The notes beneath the pieces were generated by a model, which saw only the letters and a program-made list of their open reading frames with translations, was not told the origin of the DNA and ran no database searches. Position numbers and translations under genes: made by a program. Shown in pieces: positions 1-5,923 of a DNA stretch of 10,457 nt. Location of the stretch: assembly GCA_963739545.1 (NCBI GenBank), contig CAVUAT010000007.1, forward strand, positions 1-10,457, read 5' to 3'. How positions within the stretch are numbered: the first letter of the stretch is position 1; the number at the start of each line of letters is the position of its first letter. The DNA comes from CAVUAT01 sp963739545 (GTDB lineage Bacteria > Actinomycetota > Thermoleophilia > Solirubrobacterales > 70-9).

Positions 1-1001
1 CACGATTTGGGCCTGCCCGGGCACGGCCAGTCAGCGGGCGGGGCGCGCATCTTCCGTCACGCCCACGACGACTCGCGGCTCGTGCGCCTTGCGGTCGAGA
101 GTCGCGAGTCTGGAGCGCGATGGAGGAGCGCTTCGGCGAGGAGCTCGTCTCGCGCGACGGGGGGGTCTCGATCGGCGAGTCCGCGCTCGAGCGGCTGCAG
201 ACGCTCGAGGAACTCGACGTGGCCGCTCACAAGTTGGACCAGGCCGAGTTGCACGAGCGGATGCCGCTGCTCGCCGAGTTCGACGGCGTCGCGGTCCTCG
301 ACGAGGGCGCCGGCTCGATCCGCACCCGCGCCGCGATCCGCCTGCTGAGCGAGCGGGTCGGCGACGCGCTGGTCCCCGGTGAGGTGCTCGCGGTCAGGCC
401 GTCCGGCGACGACACCGTCGAGGTGAGGACGGGCGCCGACAGCTCGGAATACTCCCGCGTGATCGTCTGCGCCGGCCGCGGCTCCGCGGCCCTCGCCCGC
501 GGAGCCGGTCTCTCGCCCCCGATAGCCCTGGCCTGCCACATGCGCTGCACGTTCGGGGTCAGCGGCGACCCGCCCGAGCGCATCTCGACCTTTCAGGACG
601 GGGCGGGCGTGTGGGGCGAGACGGGGGTCTACGCGGCGCCGCAGCCCGGCAACGCCCGCTTCGCGGTCGGGCTCGCCGAGACGTTGGACGTGAACGAGGA
701 CGGCGCCGTCGTCGATCCCGCTCAGTTTGCCGAACACGAGGCCCGGGTCAGGGCCTATGTCGAGAAGGCGCTGCCGGGTCTCGATCCCGACCCCGTCGAG
801 CTCCTGCATTGCTGGGTCACGGAGCTTCCGTGGAATGCGGACGCTTTCGCGATATGGGAGCACGAGGGTCTGGTGTTCACCGGCGGCCACAACCTCTGGA
901 AGATGGCGCCGGTGCTCGGCGAGGCTCTTGCCGAGGCAGCCGTCGGCGACGGCGTGCGCGAGGAGATGCGCCCGGAGGCGAGGCTCGGCGATGGCGCTTG
1001 A
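1..1001 (+). CDS. FAD-dependent amine oxidase (DAO / sarcosine-oxidase-like), 5'-truncated by the window edge, one frameshift
   Basis: Flavoenzyme of the D-amino-acid/sarcosine oxidase family, which oxidises the C-N bond of amines or N-methyl amino acids. The Rossmann N-terminus lies outside the window. From base 1, frame 1 reads HDLGLPGHGQSAGGARIFRH, the post-Rossmann segment of the family. Near base 110 the homology moves to frame 3 (WSAMEERFGEEL and onward), so one base is missing there or two are extra. The longest uninterrupted frame starts at ATG 120 and has 293 codons, but that ATG is internal to the family fold. Later hallmarks are a VIVCAGRGS strand, a CWVT motif matching the C-x-Y-T site where monomeric sarcosine oxidases bind FAD covalently, and a C-terminal GGHNLWKMAPVLGEAL segment with the lysine that activates oxygen in that family. 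The stop lies 11 bp inside the next gene, so the two are probably co-transcribed. The substrate cannot be read from the sequence. Confidence 0.8.
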   Translation, partial: RFGPARARPVSGRGAHLPSRPRRLAARAPCGRESRVWSAMEERFGEELVSRDGGVSIGESALERLQTLEELDVAAHKLDQAELHERMPLLAEFDGVAVLDEGAGSIRTRAAIRLLSERVGDALVPGEVLAVRPSGDDTVEVRTGADSSEYSRVIVCAGRGSAALARGAGLSPPIALACHMRCTFGVSGDPPERISTFQDGAGVWGETGVYAAPQPGNARFAVGLAETLDVNEDGAVVDPAQFAEHEARVRAYVEKALPGLDPDPVELLHCWVTELPWNADAFAIWEHEGLVFTGGHNLWKMAPVLGEALAEAAVGDGVREEMRPEARLGDGA

Positions 1002-1761
1002 CGAGCGGCTGATCGGCGCGCTTCACGTGCAGTCGATGGCGGAGCCGGACCTCGGGACCGACCAGCCCGTCGGCATCTTCCAGGCCTCGACGATCACCGC
1101 GCTGCTCGACGGCGCCTACGACGGCGACGTCACGTTCGGCGAGCTCGAGGGCCGCGGGGACCTGGGCCTCGGCACGCTGAACGGCGTCGACGGCGAGATG
1201 ATCGCGGTCGACGGGCTCTTCCTGAAGGCGGACGTCGAGGGGAACCTGCAGGTGATCCCGCCCGAGGCGAAGACCCCGTTCGCCGTCCTCGCCAACTTCG
1301 ACCCGGGCCACCGCTTCGAGCTGTCGGCGATCGGGTCGCTCGATGAGCTCGGCGCCGCGATCGACGCCGAGGTCGGCCATCCCGAGCAGGTCCACGCGAT
1401 CCGCATCGACGGCCGCTTCGACCGCGTCCACGCCCGCTCGGTGCCGAAGCAGTCGAAGCCCTACCGGCCGCTCGCCGAGGTGATCGCCTCCCAGCACACC
1501 TTCGACTTCACCGACGTCGACGGCACGATGGTCGGATTCCGCTTCCCCGATCGCGAGGAGGGCATGAACGTCCCGGGCTATCACCTCCACTTCGTGACCG
1601 ACGACCGCTCCCGCGGCGGCCACGTCCTCGACTGCGCGCTCGTGGCCGGTACCGTCCAAGTCGACGACTCGGTCGACATCCACCTCGAACTCCCGGCGGG
1701 CATCAGGCTCGGCGTCGATGGCGACGGGGCGGCGCTCCACAGGATCGAACGCGAGGACTGA
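991..1761 (+). CDS. budA: Alpha-acetolactate decarboxylase
   Basis: Decarboxylates (S)-2-acetolactate to (R)-acetoin (EC 4.1.1.5), diverting pyruvate-derived acetolactate from branched-chain amino acid synthesis to acetoin/butanediol overflow. The 256-residue length is normal for the family. Seen: the GYHLHF...GGHVLD zinc site with H198, H200 and H211, which has the same 2- and 11-residue spacing as His194/196/207 of the Brevibacillus enzyme. E69 (GTLNGVDGEM) and R149 (HARSVPKQSKPY) sit at the same +4 offset from the known catalytic Glu65 and Arg145. A C-terminal Glu (E253 or E255) may supply the last active-site acid. ATG 991 is chosen because homology begins at LIGALHVQS; the longer open frame upstream is a shadow of the oxidase gene. 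A GAGG at 980-983 is a plausible ribosome site. The gene overlaps the upstream oxidase by 11 bp, which suggests translational coupling. No signal peptide is seen, so it should be cytoplasmic. Confidence 0.93.
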   Translation: MALDERLIGALHVQSMAEPDLGTDQPVGIFQASTITALLDGAYDGDVTFGELEGRGDLGLGTLNGVDGEMIAVDGLFLKADVEGNLQVIPPEAKTPFAVLANFDPGHRFELSAIGSLDELGAAIDAEVGHPEQVHAIRIDGRFDRVHARSVPKQSKPYRPLAEVIASQHTFDFTDVDGTMVGFRFPDREEGMNVPGYHLHFVTDDRSRGGHVLDCALVAGTVQVDDSVDIHLELPAGIRLGVDGDGAALHRIERED

Positions 1762-1770
1762 GCCTCCGCG

Positions 1771-2349
1771 TCAGGCGCGCTCGGCCGCGAGTCGCTTCGT
1801 CCTGCGGAGCAGTGCGGCATGCGTGACGTGCGCGAACATCCCGAAGGCCGGGGGAGGGTCGTCGACGTCGATGTAGTCGGCGATCCAGAACCCTCGCTCT
1901 CCTCGCAGGAGCTGCGCGCAGCGGTCGGGATCGAGCGGCGAGAACGCGGCTTCCATCAGTTCGGCAGCACCTGCGTCGACGAACCGGATGACCGGCCGCA
2001 GGCGCTCCTCGCCCCACTCCTTCCAGGCGCCTTCGCCCTTCCCGTAGGAGATTCCGTCGCAATGGGCGACGAACCCGGCTCGAGCCAGCTCCCGGGCCCT
2101 GGCCTTCTCGGCCTTCACCGCCGCCTTCGACCCACCGCGAACCGGCTCGAGGTCCTCGTAGAGGTCCGGCCGCAGCCGTTTCGCGAACCGCTTGACGAGC
2201 CGAGCCGACTTGTATCCCTCGAGGTGCTGCTCGAAGCGCTCCTCGGGAGTCCGGACGCTCGACCCGACGTATACCCAGGGAATGCGAGGATCCCGCCGCT
2301 TGCCCGCCTCGCGCTCGAGCTCGATCACGTAGACGCGCCGTGAGGCCAC
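1771..2349 (-). CDS. GIY-YIG-like nuclease-domain protein
   Basis: A 192-residue protein whose first ~100 residues resemble the GIY-YIG nuclease fold. VYVIEL (6-11) stands for the GIY strand and WVYVGSS (25-31) for the YIG strand. They are followed by the helix PEERFEQHLEGYKSARLVKR with Arg and His in the usual positions, and a later helix EKARARELARAG that may carry the metal-binding Glu. The first motif is degenerate (VYV instead of GIY), so activity is uncertain. The C-terminal half (about 100-192) matches nothing I recognise. The start is GTG 2349, 6 bp after the stop of the HNH gene, with no clear Shine-Dalgarno, so it is probably translated from the same mRNA. It ends 9 bp from the convergent budA stop with no obvious terminator between them. 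The role could be DNA repair, mobile-element biology or defence; sequence alone does not decide. Confidence 0.65.
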   Translation of the reverse strand: MASRRVYVIELEREAGKRRDPRIPWVYVGSSVRTPEERFEQHLEGYKSARLVKRFAKRLRPDLYEDLEPVRGGSKAAVKAEKARARELARAGFVAHCDGISYGKGEGAWKEWGEERLRPVIRFVDAGAAELMEAAFSPLDPDRCAQLLRGERGFWIADYIDVDDPPPAFGMFAHVTHAALLRRTKRLAAERA

Positions 2350-2355
2350 CGCCGG

Positions 2356-2646
2356 CTAGTAGGGACGGATGAGCCGAGGCGTCCGGCGCGTCCGGCGGGA
2401 TGACTCCGGCCACTCGGGCCTCTCCCAGACCAGCTTCGCCTGCGCGACCGCCTCCTGTTCGACTCCCGGATGGCAGCTTCGGCACACTGGCTCGAGGTTG
2501 TGGAGCACATCGAGCCCGCCGTAGCGGCGCGGGATCTTGTGGTGCGCGACCAGGTCCTCGGTCGAGTCGCAGTAGGCGCACGTCGCCCCGCCCGTGACAA
2601 GCGCGGAAAGGGTCGTCCATGAAAGGTGGTCTGGAGATTGCTTCAT
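2356..2646 (-). CDS. HNH endonuclease (small, four-cysteine zinc type)
   Basis: A 96-residue protein that is essentially one HNH/beta-beta-alpha-metal nuclease domain. Seen: C23-x2-C26 and C55-x2-C58 forming the structural zinc site, the catalytic pair H35-H36 in VAHHKIPRRYGG, N50 in LHNLEPVC, and H59 following the last Cys. This is the arrangement of McrA-like and phage-like HNH proteins, which nick or cut double-stranded DNA. ATG 2646 is chosen over TTG 2649 because it overlaps the upstream stop as TGATG, a classic coupling junction; there is no separate promoter. It is followed after 6 bp by the GIY-YIG-like gene on the same strand, so two nuclease folds are adjacent. The Arg-rich tail (from about residue 80) could bind DNA. 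No partner methylase or specificity subunit is visible nearby. Confidence 0.85.
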   Translation of the reverse strand: MKQSPDHLSWTTLSALVTGGATCAYCDSTEDLVAHHKIPRRYGGLDVLHNLEPVCRSCHPGVEQEAVAQAKLVWERPEWPESSRRTRRTPRLIRPY

Positions 2647-2959
2647 CAATCGTCTGATTCGGGCAGCCCCGCGGCCCTACGAGCCTCGGCCTCTCCGTGC
2701 TCGAGGAAGAACTCGATCTTCGTGGCGAGGCCAGTCTCGTCGATCGTCCAGACGGCCCACGAATCGACCTCCATGTCCATTCCGCTCCCGGCTCCTCGGC
2801 CGCGAAAGCGCTGGTTCACGAGGACCTTGTCGCCCGAGATCGTGAAATCGACCAACTCGACGTGCTGGTTCTCGAACGCATCGGGCTGCAGCCACGCTCG
2901 CACAATGAATCGATCAGGCTGCGCATCGTCTCGCCGATCTCGTCGTCCGTCAGCGTCAT
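2646..2959 (-). pseudogene. SnoaL/NTF2-like protein gene, damaged by internal deletion or frameshift
   Basis: The 5' piece from ATG 2959 reads MTLTDDEIGETMRSLIDSL, a typical first helix of SnoaL-like proteins. That frame then turns non-homologous and stops near 2816. The C-terminal half lies in another frame: QPDAFENQHVELVDF, then GDKVLVNQRFRGRGAGSG, then VWTIDETGLATKIEFFLEHG. This matches the last strands of the fold, ending TGA at 2648-2646. The switch is near 2890-2910. The section between helix 1 and helix 3 seems absent, so an out-of-frame internal deletion is more likely than a single-base slip. GTG 2903 could re-initiate an 85-residue fragment. The start at 2959 is supported by a TAACCT -10 box 7 nt upstream. 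The stop overlaps the HNH start by 1 bp, so translation of the fragment could still feed the nuclease genes. Confidence 0.6.
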
Positions 2960-2966
2960 CGCGGGC

Positions 2967-2976
2967 AGGTTAGTCT
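2967..2976. promoter_or_regulatory. Symmetric bidirectional -10 element (AGGTTAGTCT)
   Basis: Read on the plus strand, TAGTCT (2971-2976) lies 7 nt before GTG 2984. Read on the minus strand, TAACCT (2972-2967) lies 7 nt before ATG 2959. The two TANNNT boxes share the central TA. The 7-nt spacing fits transcription starting at the first base of each start codon (leaderless mRNA), a common arrangement in actinobacteria. No convincing -35 hexamer is seen in either direction. Confidence 0.6.
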
Positions 2977-2983
2977 GCGCCCC

Positions 2984-3127
2984 GTGCTCGACCACCTCGG
3001 AATCAACGTCAGCGACTACGCGCGCAGCCGCGATTTCTACGTGAAGGCGCTCGCGCCGCTCGGGATCGAGGTCCTGATGGAGCCCATCGGCAACAACATG
3101 GAGGCCTGCTGCCACCGTCCCGAGTAA
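2984..3127 (+). pseudogene. VOC/glyoxalase-family remnant, truncated at its 3' end
   Basis: A 47-codon open frame from GTG 2984 to TAA 3127 begins VLDHLGINVSDYARSRDFYV and continues ALAPLGIEVLMEP. This is the first beta-alpha-beta unit of a single-module VOC (glyoxalase/bleomycin-resistance) protein. Such proteins are usually 120-135 residues; here the frame ends after MEACCHRPE and none of the remaining family sequence appears in any frame before the next gene. The first metal-ligand His (position 4) is present but the rest of the site is gone. It keeps an intact leaderless-type promoter (TAGTCT 7 nt upstream). A 3' deletion joining this gene to the metallopeptidase promoter is the simplest explanation. 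It is unlikely to be functional. Confidence 0.65.
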
Positions 3128-3144
3128 GTCCGCGCGACACCCTC

Positions 3145-3150
3145 TACCCT
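3145..3150 (+). promoter_or_regulatory. -10 box TACCCT for the leaderless metallopeptidase gene
   Basis: TACCCT matches TANNNT and ends 7 nt before GTG 3158, the same spacing as at 2971-2976 and 5928-5933. No -35 element is recognised and there is no Shine-Dalgarno, which fits a leaderless start. Confidence 0.5.
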
Positions 3151-3157
3151 CGATCGG

Positions 3158-3730
3158 GTGAGAGACGCCCTCGAACCTTCGCTCCGCGCCGCTGCATGGA
3201 CCGCCTTCATAGCCGCGATGCTGTTGCTCCTCCTGCGGCCGCCGTCGCTAGGAGGCCTGGAGAACCTGCTCACGATCCTGGCGATCGCAGGCGCGATCAT
3301 TCTCGTGACCGCCTGGCTGACGACGGTGGCGATCGGGGACGAGATGCCCGAACCCGAGTTCCGGAAGCTCGTTGACCGCAGCGAACTGCTGGCCACCCTT
3401 CCTGCTCCAGAGCGGCCACCCAGCGAGTTCGACGAGATGGTCATCGAGGCGATCGACGAGCTCCCCGAGCAGTTCCAGACTCTGCTCGCGGACACGCCCG
3501 TCGTCGTTTCGCAGCTCGGCGCCCAGCACCATGCGTACGGCCACTACATCGGCGGATCCGTCGCCCGCGACCACCTGCCGAACCGGATCGTCATCTACGA
3601 GGACACCCTGACCCGCGACTTCGGCCACGACCCGATGCTCCTGAAGGCCCAGGTCGAGCGCGTGGTGCGCCACGAACTGGCCCACCACCTGGGCTGGGGC
3701 GAGGCGGGCGTGCGCGGCCTCGGGCTCTAG
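3158..3730 (+). CDS. Membrane-anchored zincin metallopeptidase (PF06262-type)
   Basis: A 190-residue protein. Residues 11-27 and 38-59 are two hydrophobic helices. The soluble part (about 85-190) resembles the actinobacterial metallopeptidase family: FDEMVIEAIDELPEQFQTLL, a central region with LPNRIVIYEDTL and FGHDP, then VVRHELAHHLGWGEAG at the C-terminus. H172, E173 and H176 form the HExxH zinc site, and E182 fits the third ligand in an HExxHxxGxxE pattern. Family members I know are mostly soluble proteins of about 110-150 residues, so the two N-terminal membrane helices are an addition. The substrate is unknown. GTG 3158 is preceded by TACCCT at 7 nt and no ribosome site, so it is probably leaderless. 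The stop TAG lies in the CTAG shared with the convergent VOC gene. Confidence 0.82.
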   Translation: MRDALEPSLRAAAWTAFIAAMLLLLLRPPSLGGLENLLTILAIAGAIILVTAWLTTVAIGDEMPEPEFRKLVDRSELLATLPAPERPPSEFDEMVIEAIDELPEQFQTLLADTPVVVSQLGAQHHAYGHYIGGSVARDHLPNRIVIYEDTLTRDFGHDPMLLKAQVERVVRHELAHHLGWGEAGVRGLGL

Positions 3731-4311
3731 CCGTAGGGGTCCTTCGGCGAGCGGTCGTTCGAAAGCGACTCGCGCGAGCGCTCGCTCAGGATCTCGATCG
3801 CATCGGCCAGGTGGACCTGGTCGATGTTGTAGTCGTCGCGCTCGACTCGAATCCTGTGAGCCTCGAGCAGCACGTCCGCGTGCGTGTGCCCGGCCGGCGG
3901 CTGGAACCGGTACGAAGCCAGCTCGATCAGCAGCCCCATCGGATCCTTGAAGTAGATCGAGTCCATGAACCCACGGTCCTTGACCCCACTGTGCTCGATC
4001 CCACGCTCGTCGAGCCGCTCGACCGCCTGATTGAAGCTCGCAGCCGACACGGCGAATGCGAGGTGGTGCACGCAGCCGGCGTCGGTCGGCGTCCGCTCCG
4101 GATCGGGCGTCCGCTCCTCGTTGGTGAAGACGGTGATCAGCCGCCCGTCACCGGGATCGAAGTAGAGATGCGCCTCGCTCTCCCGATCGAGGTTGGGCTG
4201 ATCGAAGATGAACGGCATCCCGAGCACGCCCTCCCAGAAGTCGATCGACGTCTGGCGATCGGCACCGACGAGGGTGATGTGGTGGACGCCTTGGGATTGG
4301 AGCTTGCGCAT
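3727..4311 (-). CDS. VOC family protein (two-module glyoxalase/dioxygenase-like)
   Basis: A 194-residue vicinal-oxygen-chelate protein. Module 1 starts GVHHITLVGADRQTSIDFW. Module 2 starts CVHHLAFAVSAASFNQAV and ends FKDPMGLLIELASYRF. Likely metal ligands are H11 (or H10), H83 (or H82) and E130, as in ring-cleaving dioxygenase-like and glyoxalase-like members. The C-terminal ~55 residues (HTHADVLLEAHRIRVERDDYNI and beyond) extend past the core fold. Reaction and substrate cannot be assigned. The ATG at 4311 is 12 bp downstream of the permease stop with no clear Shine-Dalgarno, so it may be expressed as the last gene of the exporter operon. A 27-bp inverted-repeat region covers the junction. 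It ends tail-to-tail with the metallopeptidase on a shared CTAG. Confidence 0.85.
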   Translation of the reverse strand: MRKLQSQGVHHITLVGADRQTSIDFWEGVLGMPFIFDQPNLDRESEAHLYFDPGDGRLITVFTNEERTPDPERTPTDAGCVHHLAFAVSAASFNQAVERLDERGIEHSGVKDRGFMDSIYFKDPMGLLIELASYRFQPPAGHTHADVLLEAHRIRVERDDYNIDQVHLADAIEILSERSRESLSNDRSPKDPYG

Positions 4312-4315
4312 CGCT

Positions 4316-4342
4316 GCGGAAGCCTAAGGCTTCAGCTTCCGC
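4316..4342. repeat. Nested inverted repeats with two alternative stems at the permease/VOC junction
   Basis: GCGGAAGC (4316-4323) pairs with GCTTCCGC (4335-4342) across 11 nt. Inside it, GAAGCC (4319-4324) can instead pair with GGCTTC (4328-4333) across TAA. The two stems share bases and exclude each other. The element covers the permease stop codon and part of the spacer before the VOC start. There is no U-tract, so it is not a canonical terminator; it could tune the distal gene or stabilise the mRNA. Confidence 0.5.
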
Positions 4343-5106
4343 CCGCTTGTGAACAGATACTGCGCCCACACGTACAGCGCGATCGCCATCGCGGCCAGCA
4401 CCCCGAACGACACCGCCGCATGCGCGTCCGAGACGCCGAGGAATCCGTACCTCACCGCGTCCACCACGTAGAAGAGCGGGTTCGCGTGGGAGACCGCGTC
4501 CCAGGGGGCGGCGAGGCTGTCGACCGAGTAGAAGACTCCGCCGAGGAAGGTCAGGGGAAGGATCACGATGTTGTTGATGAAGCTGGTGTGGTCGAAGGAC
4601 TCGGCGAAGATGCCGACGATGGTGCCCAGGGCTCCGAAGCCGATGACAAGCATGAGGACGGCGGCGACGACCAGTAGGGGGTGCTCGACCGGGGCGCCGG
4701 TGACGGGGATGGCCGCCGCGGTGATCGCTGCTCCGATGAGCAGGGCGCGGAAGGCTCCGCCGACGAGGTAGCCGAAGTTCATCTGCCAGGGGTGCATCGG
4801 GGCGGCGAGGACGTCGTCGATGAAGCGGTCGCTGCGGCCCTGGTAGATGGTGCTCGCGTTGTTGGAGTAGGCGGCCTGGGCCATCGCCATGGCAATCAGG
4901 CCAGGGACGATGAAGATCTCGTAGTCGAAGCCCTGGACCTCGCTGATGCGGGTGCCGAGGGAGAGGCCGAAGACGACGATGAAGAGGAGGGACGAGATGA
5001 CCGGGGCGAGGGTCGTCTGGGTCCAGAGCTTGAGGACGCGGTGGCACTCGCGGCGGCAGAGCCAGTAGAGGCTGCGCCAAGGGTTGATCGCGGCGGTCGT
5101 GTTCAT
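4324..5106 (-). CDS. ABC-2 type transporter permease
   Basis: The 260-residue membrane subunit of an ABC exporter, pairing with the ATPase encoded just upstream. Six membrane segments are visible at about 32-51, 63-80, 112-134, 143-167, 175-194 and 230-252. The N-terminal amphipathic part (RECHRVLKLWTQTTLAPVIS) and the NPLFYVVDAVRYGFLG motif before the last helix are typical of the ABC-2/YadH-like family that exports drugs, polysaccharides or lipids. The substrate cannot be told. ATG 5106 is supported by an AGGGAG Shine-Dalgarno 6 nt upstream; the gene lies 53 bp after the ATPase stop, with a small hairpin in the spacer. The VOC gene follows after 12 bp. Nothing is truncated. Confidence 0.9.
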   Translation of the reverse strand: MNTTAAINPWRSLYWLCRRECHRVLKLWTQTTLAPVISSLLFIVVFGLSLGTRISEVQGFDYEIFIVPGLIAMAMAQAAYSNNASTIYQGRSDRFIDDVLAAPMHPWQMNFGYLVGGAFRALLIGAAITAAAIPVTGAPVEHPLLVVAAVLMLVIGFGALGTIVGIFAESFDHTSFINNIVILPLTFLGGVFYSVDSLAAPWDAVSHANPLFYVVDAVRYGFLGVSDAHAAVSFGVLAAMAIALYVWAQYLFTSGRKLKP

Positions 5107-5143
5107 TACGGGCTCCCTTGGTAGGACGAACGCCGATGATGAG

Positions 5144-5158
5144 GACCCCGGTGGGGTC
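5144..5158 (-). other. Short GC-rich hairpin after the ABC ATPase stop
   Basis: GACCCC (5144-5149) and GGGGTC (5153-5158) form a 6-bp stem with a 3-nt loop, directly adjacent to the ATPase stop codon on the minus-strand transcript. There is no U-tract. It is more likely an mRNA-stability or partial-attenuation element between ATPase and permease than a full terminator, because the permease has no clear promoter of its own. Confidence 0.45.
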
Positions 5159-5917
5159 TCACGCGCCCACCTCCTCCATGTCCTCGCGCAGGCGCGAGCC
5201 GGCGACGGTCTTGAGGTAGACCTGCTCGAGGCTGTCGGCGTCGTAGCGGTCCTTCAGGCCCTGGGCGGTGTCGCGGGCGACGATCCTGCCGGCACCGATC
5301 AGCGCGATCTCCTCGCAGAGCTCCTCGGCCTCCTCGAGGTAGTGGGTGGTGAGGACGATCGTCGTGCCCTGCTCGTGGAGCTTTCGAATGTAGCGCCAGA
5401 GCTCGAGGCGCAGTTCGACGTCGACGCCGGCCGTCGGCTCGTCGAGGATCACAAGCTGGGGCTCGTGGAGCAGCGCGCGGGCTAGAAGCAGCCGGCGCTT
5501 CATCCCGCCCGAGAGCTTGGGCGCACGGGTGTCGCGCTTGGTGCGCAGGTCGAAGACCTCGATCATCTCGTCGGCTCGCCGCTCGGCCGCCTCCTTGTCG
5601 AGGCCGTAGTAGCCGCCGTGGTAGACGAGGGTTTCGCGCACGGTCAGGAAGCGGTCGAGGTTGGGCTCCTGCTCGGAGATCCCGATCATGCGCCTCGCCG
5701 CCAGGCAGTCGGAGGGGTGGCCGAAGACGCGCAGCTCGCCGTCGGTGGGCCGGATCAGGTTGCAGACCGCGCTGATCAGCGTCGTCTTGCCGGCGCCGTT
5801 CGGGCCGAGGAGGCCGAAGAAGCTGCCCGCGCGGACCTCGAGGTCGAGGTCGTCCAGGGCGAGGGTGCCATCGTCATATCGCTTGGTGAGTCCGCGTAGG
5901 GAGAGGGCGGGTTCCAC
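5159..5917 (-). CDS. ABC transporter ATP-binding protein (ABC-2 / DrrA-like)
   Basis: A 252-residue ATPase that powers the adjacent permease. Seen: Walker A GPNGAGKTT (38-46), Q-loop Q83 (ISEQEPNLD), ABC signature LSGGMKRR (135-142), Walker B LVILDEP (155-161) with catalytic E160, D-loop AGVD, and H-loop H192 in LTTHYLEEAEELC. The ISEQEPNLDRFLTVRE region and C-terminal EQVYLKTV segment place it with the DrrA/ABC-2 exporter ATPases. GTG 5917 is chosen because the family sequence begins at PALSLRGLTKRY just after it, and because TACGAT lies 6 nt upstream; the longer open frame to 5974 would run into the divergent ATP-grasp gene. It is first in the minus-strand operon with permease and VOC gene. 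Confidence 0.92.
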   Translation of the reverse strand: MEPALSLRGLTKRYDDGTLALDDLDLEVRAGSFFGLLGPNGAGKTTLISAVCNLIRPTDGELRVFGHPSDCLAARRMIGISEQEPNLDRFLTVRETLVYHGGYYGLDKEAAERRADEMIEVFDLRTKRDTRAPKLSGGMKRRLLLARALLHEPQLVILDEPTAGVDVELRLELWRYIRKLHEQGTTIVLTTHYLEEAEELCEEIALIGAGRIVARDTAQGLKDRYDADSLEQVYLKTVAGSRLREDMEEVGA

Positions 5918-5923
5918 GTCTCC

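Noticed and set aside
727..990. Upstream extension of the acetolactate decarboxylase frame to ATG 727
   Set aside because: The added residues are Arg/Ser/Pro-rich with no homology and overlap the oxidase, whose own frame is conserved there; ATG 991 gives the normal family length.
1762..1770. Terminator between convergent budA and the GIY-YIG gene
   Set aside because: Only 9 bp separate the stops, and no stem or T-run is visible.
1703..2620. 305-codon minus-strand open frame across the two nuclease genes
   Set aside because: Arg/Ala/Gly-rich composition typical of an out-of-frame shadow in GC-rich DNA; the HNH and GIY-YIG frames carry recognisable motifs and proper junctions.
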